From assembly GCA_002353585.1 (NCBI GenBank), contig DEJW01000046.1:7704-71703 (forward strand): DNA of 64,000 nucleotides. Direction: 5' to 3'. The notes under the pieces are model-generated. The model was not told where the DNA came from, did no database searches, and worked only from the letters and a program-made list of their open reading frames with translations. Below, piece after piece: positions 25,048-34,000 of this stretch; the stretch's first letter is position 1, and every line of letters begins with the position of its first letter. This stretch comes from Prevotellaceae bacterium UBA2738. Its GTDB lineage: Bacteria > Bacteroidota > Bacteroidia > Bacteroidales > Bacteroidaceae. Position numbers and translations under genes: made by a program.

Positions 25048-27318
25048 TTATTCTTGGTTAGCGTTATCGTTTCCGTTAGCGTTATCGTTTCCGTTAGCGT
25101 TATCGTTAAAACGACGTGGACGATGGTCAGGGCGTGGACGACGCTCTGGACGTGGACGACGACCGCGCTGTGGCTCTTCATAGCCTTCAGGCTTCTCGAT
25201 GAGCACCTTGTGAGAGAGCTTGTACTTGCCAGTCTTCTCGTCGATGTCCATGAGCTTCACCTGTATCTTGTCGCCTTCCTTGATGCCAGCCTCTTCCACT
25301 GTCTCAAGGCGCTTCCAGTCTATCTCAGAGATGTGGAGCAGACCGTCCTTGCCAGGCAGAATCTCTACGAAGCAGCCGTAAGGCATCACTGAGCGTACTA
25401 TACCCTCATATACCTCACCTATTTCAGGCACTGCAACGATAGCCTTGATCTTCTGCAGGGCAGCAGCGATAGAGTCCTTGTTAGGAGCTGATACCTGAAC
25501 CTTACCTACACCGTCAACCTCGTCGATTGTTATTACGGCATTGGTGTCCTCCTGTATCTGCTGAATAATCTTACCGCCAGGACCAATCACAGCACCGATG
25601 AACTCCTTAGGAATCTCTATCTGCTCTATGCGTGGAACCTGTGGCTTGAAGTCAGCACGTGGCTCAGCGATAGTGTCGGTGATGCAACCCAAGATGTGCT
25701 CTCTGCCAGCCTTAGCCTGCATGAGTGCCTTCTCCAGAATCTCGTATGACAGACCGTCACACTTGATATCCATCTGTGTAGCAGTCAGTCCGTCCTTAGT
25801 ACCAGTGGTCTTGAAGTCCATATCGCCCAGGTGATCCTCATCGCCCAGGATATCAGAGAGCACTGCATACTTGTCCTCACCAGGGTTCTTGATAAGTCCC
25901 ATAGCGATACCTGATACAGGCTTCTTCATTGGTACACCAGCATCCAGCAGAGCCAGAGTACCAGCACATACAGTAGCCATAGAAGAAGAACCGTTAGACT
26001 CCAGTATCTGTGATACGATACGTACGCTGTAAGGGAAGTCCTCAGGTATCTGACCCTTCAGTCCGCGCCAAGCCAAGTGGCCGTGACCTATCTCACGTCT
26101 GCCTACGCTGCGCTGTGGACGAGCCTCGCCAGTACAGAATGGAGGGAAGTTATAGTGAAGCAGGAACTTCTGGTATGAACGGTCGAGCACGTTGTCGATG
26201 AGTTTCTCGTCGAGTTTGGTGCCCAGAGTACATGTGGTGAGCGACTGTGTCTCGCCACGAGTGAAGATAGATGAGCCGTGAGGCATTGGCAGCGGACTAA
26301 CCTCGCACCATATTGGGCGGATGTCGGTAGTTTTTCTGCCGTCCAGACGTATGCCTTCATCGAGGATGCAACGGCGCATAGCGTCGCGCTCCACGTCGTG
26401 GTAATACTTGTCAGCCAGAGTATTCTTCTCTTCCAGCTCCTCCTCAGTGAGGTCGCTGTGAGCCTCAGCATACTTCTCCTTAAACTCAGTGATGATAGCC
26501 TCGAAAGCCTCAGCTCTGCCATCCTTGTCGAGAGCCTGCTTAACAACAGCATAAGCCTTGTCGTAGCAGTCCTTGCGCACCTGCTCCTTGAGGTCGTCGT
26601 CGTTCACCTCGTGGCAGTATTCGCGCTTCTTGTCGGTACCGAGTTCCTTCATCAGTTCGTCCTGCAGGGCACACATAGGCTTGATAGCAGCGTGAGCAGC
26701 CTTGAGGGCATTGAGCAGGTCCACTTCCTGCACCTCTTTCATCTCACCCTCTACCATCATGATGTTCTCAGCCGTAGCACCAACCATCAGGTCCATGTCG
26801 GCATCAGCCATCTGCTCCTTGGTAGGGTTGATAACGTATTCACCATTGATGCGTGCAACCCTTACCTCAGAGATAGGGCACTCGAATGGTATGTCTGAAC
26901 ATGCCAACGCACATGAAGCAGCGAAGCCGGCAAGGGCATCAGGCTGGTCAACGCCGTCGGCACTGAAGAGAATTACGTTTACGAAAACTTCTGCGTGATA
27001 GTCGCTTGGGAATAATGGGCGTAGAGCGCGGTCCACGAGACGGCATGTCAGAATCTCATCGTCGTTAGGCTTTCCCTCACGCTTGGTGAAACCACCTGGG
27101 AAACGTCCTGCAGCAGCATACTGCTCGCGATACTCTACCTGCAGTGGCATAAAGTCTGTGCCAGGCACTGCGTCTTTAGCGGCACAAACGGTGGCGAGCA
27201 GTACGGTATTACCCATCTTCAGGGTACATGAACCGTCAGCCTGCTTAGCCAGCTTTCCAGTTTCAATGGTGATGGTACGTCCATCAGGCAGTGAAACGGT
27301 CTTTGTGATTACGTTCAT
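25048..27318 (-). CDS. pnp: Polyribonucleotide nucleotidyltransferase (PNPase)
   Basis: PNPase degrades RNA 3' to 5' phosphorolytically and is a core of RNA turnover. The protein is 756 residues: a first RNase PH-like core (GDSC-like TGKLAKQADGSCTLKMGNT), a helical linker, a second RNase PH core (IRPIWCEVSPLPMPHGSSIFTRGETQSL, with MDIKCDG), a KH domain (IGAVIGPGGKIIQQIQE) and an S1 domain (IGEVYEGIVRSVMPYGCFVEI). A basic Arg/Pro tail follows. The last 20 residues (N-D-N-A-N-G repeats) are encoded by an 18-bp repeat of the hexamer family. The upstream leader carries two hairpins and a consensus promoter. Confidence 0.97.
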   Translation of the reverse strand: MNVITKTVSLPDGRTITIETGKLAKQADGSCTLKMGNTVLLATVCAAKDAVPGTDFMPLQVEYREQYAAAGRFPGGFTKREGKPNDDEILTCRLVDRALRPLFPSDYHAEVFVNVILFSADGVDQPDALAGFAASCALACSDIPFECPISEVRVARINGEYVINPTKEQMADADMDLMVGATAENIMMVEGEMKEVQEVDLLNALKAAHAAIKPMCALQDELMKELGTDKKREYCHEVNDDDLKEQVRKDCYDKAYAVVKQALDKDGRAEAFEAIITEFKEKYAEAHSDLTEEELEEKNTLADKYYHDVERDAMRRCILDEGIRLDGRKTTDIRPIWCEVSPLPMPHGSSIFTRGETQSLTTCTLGTKLDEKLIDNVLDRSYQKFLLHYNFPPFCTGEARPQRSVGRREIGHGHLAWRGLKGQIPEDFPYSVRIVSQILESNGSSSMATVCAGTLALLDAGVPMKKPVSGIAMGLIKNPGEDKYAVLSDILGDEDHLGDMDFKTTGTKDGLTATQMDIKCDGLSYEILEKALMQAKAGREHILGCITDTIAEPRADFKPQVPRIEQIEIPKEFIGAVIGPGGKIIQQIQEDTNAVITIDEVDGVGKVQVSAPNKDSIAAALQKIKAIVAVPEIGEVYEGIVRSVMPYGCFVEILPGKDGLLHISEIDWKRLETVEEAGIKEGDKIQVKLMDIDEKTGKYKLSHKVLIEKPEGYEEPQRGRRPRPERRPRPDHRPRRFNDNANGNDNANGNDNANQE
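25057..25108. repeat. Hexamer-family array coding for the PNPase C-terminal tail
   Basis: Three copies of an 18-bp unit (three related hexamers GTTAGC-GTTATC-GTTTCC) encode repeated Asn-Asp-Asn-Ala-Asn-Gly in frame at the extreme C terminus of PNPase. Confidence 0.85.
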
Positions 27319-27354
27319 TTAAAAATCTTTATTGTTTTAACTATTTACATCTGC

Positions 27355-27389
27355 GCCCCGTCTTGGGGCAATACCCTCACCTTGAGGGT
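27355..27389 (-). promoter_or_regulatory. Two leader hairpins of pnp
   Basis: GCCCC-GTCTT-GGGGC (27355-27369) and ACCCTCA-CCT-TGAGGGT (27373-27389) are two perfect short stems, both inside the pnp leader just downstream of its promoter. In E. coli, PNPase represses itself through a structured leader cut by RNase III. A similar role here is an inference. Confidence 0.5.
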
Positions 27390-27397
27390 TCGATTTG

Positions 27398-27428
27398 CAA
27401 AGGTAGTGATAATAAGTGTATTACGCAA
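27398..27428 (-). promoter_or_regulatory. Promoter of pnp
   Basis: On the minus strand there is a TTG (27426-27428), then exactly 20 bp, then TACCTTTG (27398-27405). This is a full match to the Bacteroidota -33/-7 pattern. Confidence 0.8.
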
Positions 27429-27479
27429 GTTTTTCGGCGTTTTTTTAAGTTTTTAGGGGCGTTGCCTTGCTATTTTTAG

Positions 27480-27917
27480 AACAAAAACCAAGAATAACCC
27501 TTTTTTATACGTGTCAGGCTGTTCGCCTTGTGAGTCATGGCATGATGCCTTTGCTTGTAAGCAAGCTTCCAGCAAAGCTATCTACTATTCCTCTGTGCCT
27601 TTGGCACTCACACGTATAAAAAAGAAAAACCCTGCCCGCTGGGCAGAAAAAACAGAACTCGCATGCGAGTACATTAACGGGAACGATAACGGGAACGGGA
27701 ACTACTTTGTCCCTTGTACCTTGTCACTTTGTACTTAGAATGGTTTTTCCGCTTGAAGAGCGGGGTTTTTCTTTTTGTAGGATTACAGCCCTGTAGGGGT
27801 GTTGGTATTATGTAGCGACCTATCTGGAAGTGTACTTACAGGTAGGGTTATACATAATAGCAACAATACTCCCGTGGAGTATCAATCCTGCAAAAAGGGT
27901 TATTCTTGGTTTTTGTT
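27480..27917. mobile_element. Multi-hairpin element with 26-bp terminal inverted repeats, copy 1
   Basis: The 438-bp element begins AACAAAAACCAAGAATAACC and ends in the exact reverse complement (27892-27917). Inside, three long stems abut each other: I, 27501-27514 with 27610-27623 (TTTTTTATACGTGT); II, 27622-27635 with 27760-27773 (AAGAAAAACCCTGC, one wobble); III, 27772-27784 with 27884-27896 (TTTTTGTAGGATT, one wobble). Each arm has smaller hairpins, for example CTGCCCGCTGGGCAG and ATACTCC-CGT-GGAGTAT. Arm II contains a hexamer array. There is no credible gene inside. A second copy at 40129-40558 is in the same orientation. It looks like a MITE-like non-autonomous element or a repeated structured RNA; no target-site duplication was clear. 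Confidence 0.75.
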
Positions 27918-27939
27918 AAATAATGTAGGGTAAAGAAAA

Positions 27940-27977
27940 ACCCCTAAACCAACCTTCGATGAGGATGATTTAGGGGT
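27940..27977 (-). terminator. Terminator of the giant secreted protein gene
   Basis: On the minus strand ACCCCTAAA and TTTAGGGGT pair, followed by TTTTCTTTACC, about 30 bp after the stop of the 2,937-residue protein gene. Confidence 0.75.
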
Positions 27978-28009
27978 CAACCTAGTCCTTTGTACCTTGT
28001 ACTTGGTCC

Positions 28010-31000
28010 TTACTCAATCACGAACTTCTTGCCATTCACGATGTACATGCCTGAAGCAACGTTATTGAGCCATGAGCCGTCGCTAACCTCCTGCTCAGTG
28101 GCAACGCAGCGACCTTGTATGTCATAGGCACGTCCGTCGTTTATTCTCAGGCGCATAGTGCCGTCAGGCTGCAGGTCCATATCCTTTACACCTTGGTCGT
28201 CAAAGAGTACAGGTATGTATTCTGTATTCTCGAAGTCGATGTTGAGAGAGTAACCAGATATGTTACCAGCATAGTAGTACACCTTATTACCATAGACATA
28301 CTTGTTGTTTCGTTCCCACAGCGTTTTGGTAGGATTACTCTCGCGGTTGGTGTTAGCATTCTTGTAGAAGCCTACACCCTTATCAAATTCAAGTCCCGCA
28401 GGGGTAACTTCACCAGTACTTTCATTATATGTGAATCCATCTGAGTGAGTATAAGAACGTCCGAAGACGAATACATATTCACTACTACTTTGAGTTAACA
28501 TCTGCTCTAGATACTGACCACTGAATACACACGAAACTGGTGCAGGAGAAGGTGTTGTATTAGGCAGAGCCATAGTTACTTCACCGCCAGTATTCTTTGT
28601 GCGGATGATAACAGGAGTGCCAGCAGGTATGAACTGGTCGTTATCAGCATAAATTCCAGTGTTAACCGTACCAATCTTCTTAGGATGGAACACAGCTGTT
28701 GTAGCAGGCGGTGTGATTGTAGGCCACTTGCCTGAAGGTACTATGTATGCCACATCGTTTGTACTTGTCAGCAGAGCGTCGAATGGAGCATAGAATGTGG
28801 TGTAGTAATAGTCATCGCCACCATTCTTGGTCGTTACAGTTAATGGCATCTCACCATTACCTTTTGTCGTGCTCTTCTGCACTGGTTTCATGCACCATCT
28901 TGCACTCTCCACGGTAGCAGATTCGCTATCATATTTCAAGTCATACTTCTTAGTATTCTGAGCATATTTCAAGAAGTTCGAACCTCCGTGCTGCTGTAGT
29001 GCTACTATACCAGCACCAATGTCAACAATGTCAAACTTCGTAGCCTCTCCCTCAGTTGCTGTCATCTTGTTTTCCTTTACATACAGTCCCTGAGTGCTGA
29101 GTGTTATTCCTCCTTCTCCTTCAGTAAATCTGAATATGCTTGCAGGGTCATTTGTTACAGTTACGAGAGGAATATCACCTTGTGTAGCAGGCGATGTTGT
29201 GTATTGACCGCTTTCCAGATCACCGAAGGTAGGATTATTGACGTCATATTTCTCCACCTCATAGAAGTGCAGTGGTATAGCATCACTTTCATTGCCATTA
29301 CCATCAACGTCACGCTCTATAGCATGTGTATAACCACTCATATAGCGTGGTGTGGTGATACCACTTGAGCTAGGCTGTGAGTGCAGGCGATAGTAACCGT
29401 TTTCATAATGCACGATGTAGTTTTCCTTTCCTGGGTTGTTATCGTGATTATATACCACATCCTGAAGACCCATCAGTCTTTCCAGAGGGTTTTTCTTTGC
29501 ATCTTCTACATCATAAGCCGCTTTACCAGCAGGGTTCAAACCACCAATGTAGCCAGCAGCCTGATAGTAAGGCTTCATCACCTCCTCGCTCAGTCCGAAG
29601 GTCCAGTCTGTAGGAGCTGTGTTAAGTTTTATTACTCCAGTGCCATCACTAACGACGTTCTTCATATAGACCTGAGTAACATCCTTCATGTTCGCTACAG
29701 GGTGGATGCGGAAGTAACCAGCTGTAGTAGAACTGGTCGCGAGCAGTTCATATACAGAGTTAACTTTGAGAGATGGTTCTGTAGTATCATCATTTACCAT
29801 TTCAATATCAGTGCCAGACGTACGGTTACTGGTGGTCATCACCTTCTTTTCTCCCAGATTCTTATACATGTAACGGTTATACATCTTGAATCCGTATGGG
29901 TCGCCCACAGGAGTCCACAGGTAGTCATTTGTGTAGTGAGTAGCGTAACCGCTCTTTGTTTGTAGTGAACCAGAATATTCAGCCAACATTGGTGTGACAT
30001 CGTTTGTTTCAAATGTGTACCACTTGTTCTGATCAACACTTCCTACAAAGTCACTACCAGAGTTGGTATCCAGACCACCCATGAAGTTATAGACTATGTT
30101 CACAAATACTATATTGCCAAGCAGTCTGCTGTCTTCGCCAAGGTTAGTCATTTTAAGACCCTTATACTCGGAATTCATAGCGTCAATTGCAGCAGTTCCA
30201 TGCTCGTTGTAAACACCTTCTATGTAGAAGTCATAACTTACGTTAGGACGATAGAAAGCCTGAGGCACTTCAAAGGCATCGCCAAGACTGACATGGCCAG
30301 CGTCAACACAATAGATACTGTCTCGTGCAAACAGACCTTCTGTTTCTGTCTGGAGAGATTTGAGGCTCGCACCGAGCTGATAGAAGTCACCAGTGATATT
30401 AGTTGCACTTGCGCCCTTAGACTCAAGGTCACGCAGGGTAGTGCCCCACTTTATTCTATAATCCTTTATCTGGTTGTCTGTTTCTGGACCTCTATATGGT
30501 ATAACAACACCTATTTTTGAATCGATGTTCTTAATCATTAGGTGATATATTACCTTATAGGTAGAAAGTGCGAATGGAATAAACTCGGTAGGATCACTAG
30601 TGGTCAACTTATTACCATATTCACTCAGTTTGGTGTCAGCATCGCCTGTTACGGCAAATACTCCATAGTCGTAGCCATCCTTGTTAAGCAGCATGAACGT
30701 GGTAGCCTCTGCATTAAGGTTGGTAGTCGTATCGGAAGCCTTGTGGATGTACTTTTTGTTTTCATTGCTGGTACTTTCACCTACGCTCTTAATCTTAATA
30801 GCGTAAGGGTCGTTACCTTCAAACTCCCACTCCATAGCTGGTGTAGCCTGTAAATCTTGGTCAGCATCTGAAGTAATAGCCGTACCGTTACTCTTCATCA
30901 TGTTGTCATCATACCAGATGATGTTATATGGTCGCTTGCCGTCAAGTCCTACAGGTGCATCGTTAGAACCGCTACCTGGTGCAACGGTAGCTGCACTCTT

Positions 31001-34000
31001 AGCATTTCTGACGTTAGGTACCATATAATTGGTTACATCAGGGTTGTATGCTGTATAGCGTGTATATACTTCATCATTATACAGACCAAAGAGGTGTGAA
31101 AGGGTTGCAGCCTCGTTGTTCGGCATAGTTTCATAATAAAGGTACTGGTCAATATTGAGCAGAGGAGTGCGGGCTGCCTCCGGCAATTCTGGTCTCCAGT
31201 CATTGGTAATGACTGTTTCCTGTGTCTGACTTGCATCAATGGCATTTGCACCACCATTTGTATATACCTTATATGTAAATTCATGCTGAACCTCGTCAGT
31301 AAGTTTTACCTGAGAGTTCTTTCCAACGAATGTGCCAGCAGTAGGTGTGAAACCAGACTCTACAGCTATAGTTGCAGCAGTAGATTCATCCATTCCACTT
31401 CCATTCAGGAAATAATAGTCATAATCTCCTCTGCCAGCCTTAGCCAATGCATAGTCGCCTGAGTGAGAAAGAAGAGCAAAGCGGTCTGCTACTGCTTTGG
31501 TTCCTGCAGTCTGGCTACGATTGTATATGTACAAAGCGTATGGGTCAGGAGCGCTCTGTGGAGTTTCGAGGAACTTCCACTGCCATGCCTTGGCATTGCT
31601 ATCAATTGTAGATGGCTTAGATGTTCCCTGCTTTATGTGAACATCAACTTCTCCGTCATCATTGATAGCATTCTTCTCATTCAGTTGCATTGTCAGCCAG
31701 TTACCCTTTAGTATATGATAACTGTCGTTTTCCTCATCATACTCGTAGCGAACATATACTTTATTGTCAGTGAGCGTTGCACCATCAAGTGAACCCTCAA
31801 TTTCGTTTGTGATGCCGCTATATTTTCCTGTTCCACTATCATAGCTTGCCGTAGCATAGTAAGTGAAGTTTTTGGCAAGCGGACTCTGGAAGTGGTCAGG
31901 AGTCTGTGGTGTCATGTCGCCACCAGTCTTATAGCGCAGAGACTCATGACCGTCATTGTCTATAATAAGGTATTCATACACCTCTGGACGATACAGTTTG
32001 GTGTAGGTCGTCGCTACCTGAGCATCTGTTGGTGCTATCAGCGTGCCAAACTCGCTCATGCGGGTAGCATGGTCGAAACGTGGCATCAGCTGCATATTGC
32101 CAGCAGCATCCTGCACAGCCATAAAGGTTGCGTTGGTAACAGACAAGTTTCTGCTGTCATACCATTTAGGGGAAATCTTTGCAGTATTGTTATTAAAAGA
32201 TATCTCAGGGGTATCTGCATATACTCCAATCATGCTACCTTCTTCCAATGTTGCATTAGTGGCATTGGTATTCATGTATTTAGCAGCTACATTCGCAGAC
32301 TCTATTTGGATGTTATATGGATCGAATCCGTTAGAGAATGAGAAATATCCTAGACTGTCAGTAAGCACCTTGTCGGAAATATAGCTGGCAACACGTTTAT
32401 CCTTGAACTTATAGTGATCGTAAGCATTAGGATTCTTGTTTTTCCATTTCTTAGTATCTGTTGGATCAGGATCAGTCCAAGTATGTGAAACATCCTCATA
32501 TCCCATCTCGATGTCAATAGTAGCGTTAGGCTTAACGTACCATTCTTCTGCTGCAGTGATTACGTCATTGAGAATATGTGTCTTCATATCTGTTACGTCA
32601 GACACATTATTCTTTATTATTGTATTGCCCTCTGTTGAAGCATATTTAGTTCCCTGCTCTATAAGGAAAGGCTTTGCAGATTTGTCAGAAGGGGTGTAAG
32701 TCAGAGCATACTCTTCCTTTACGATATAGGTAACATACTGGTCGTTAAGGTTGCCCTTCTTGTCCTTTACGTTCTTAGAGCCGTAAGGAGGCAGGTTGGT
32801 AAGGTCGGTAGAGGTGAAGTCGTCACCACCTATACGGTCAGCAAGAGCGTAATACTGGTGAAGGCCAGTACGTTTCTTGGCTGTTGCCCAGAAGGCATAT
32901 TCCTTAACCATAGGGCTGTTATACGGACGTATGGCTGCATATTTCGCTTCCTTCTCTGGGTCGTCAGGATCTGTTGGCAGAGGCTTACGCATAATCTCGA
33001 ATCCGTGCTGGTCGAGCAGAATGAGCACAGGGTTGACGCTTGTCTTGACAAAGTCGAAATAACCCTGACCCATGCTAACGGTCTGGTACCAGTGCTCAAT
33101 TTTTTCCCAACCTTTCTTCTTCTCGTGTGTACCCTCTTCGCTGCTATAGCCGTTGTTGTAGCCATTCCAGCGCTTAGCGTAAGCCCACTTTTCGTATGAG
33201 TGCCAGCCTAAGGTGTTCTTGAGGTAATGCCTCAATGTTTCTTCCGTAGGACTAGCATAAGGGTATTTTGTATCGTTAGGAATGGTAATAGGGTCATCAT
33301 CATCTTCTTTTGCTTTACTATCGCCCCATACCTTCTTCCTGATTGTATCGAATGTCTTCCAATACTGTTCGAAAGAATTTACTACATAGCGTGATTCACC
33401 AATCTTGTTGGTTGTTACCAACTGATACTGTCCCTCGCTACCGAGAATCATGTATTCTGTAGCCGTCTCACTATTCATGCCAGGCCATCCTAATGTTGTT
33501 ATAACCTGAGAGTAGCCATCTGGCTTATATGTCATGAAGTATGCATTATACTCACTATAGTTTACGATAGGATACTGCTCTGTCTGGCGTGACTTAATAG
33601 TTACGTGATAAGGGTCACCCTTAGTTGCTCCTGGCACGTTACTCTCTACATACCAAGCCCAGCGTGTACGGGTGCTTGAAGCACCTTCCTGTTGCAGGTC
33701 ATACTGCTCCTGACCATACACGAAGAAGTTACCGTCACCATTTACGTATGGATAGACAGCCTTCTGCGCAGTAGGATTAACTCCGTCACTGCCATTCTCC
33801 TGGTTGAAATACTGACCAGCCTCGTATTTCATCAGATACAACTGACCTGCTTTCAGATTCACAAGGTCGTTTACGTCATAGGTGACATAAACTTCAGTTT
33901 GACCGACTGGATCATCGTCAGCAATATCACCGTTTGTACGGTTTGCTTTAGCATGTCCTTCTGTCTTGTGATAGTAATATTTTTTTACTAACGGACTGTA

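Noticed and set aside
27480..27917. Considered as an insertion sequence
   Set aside because: Terminal inverted repeats are present, but there is no transposase frame; the longest inner frames are repeat-derived and unlike any transposase.
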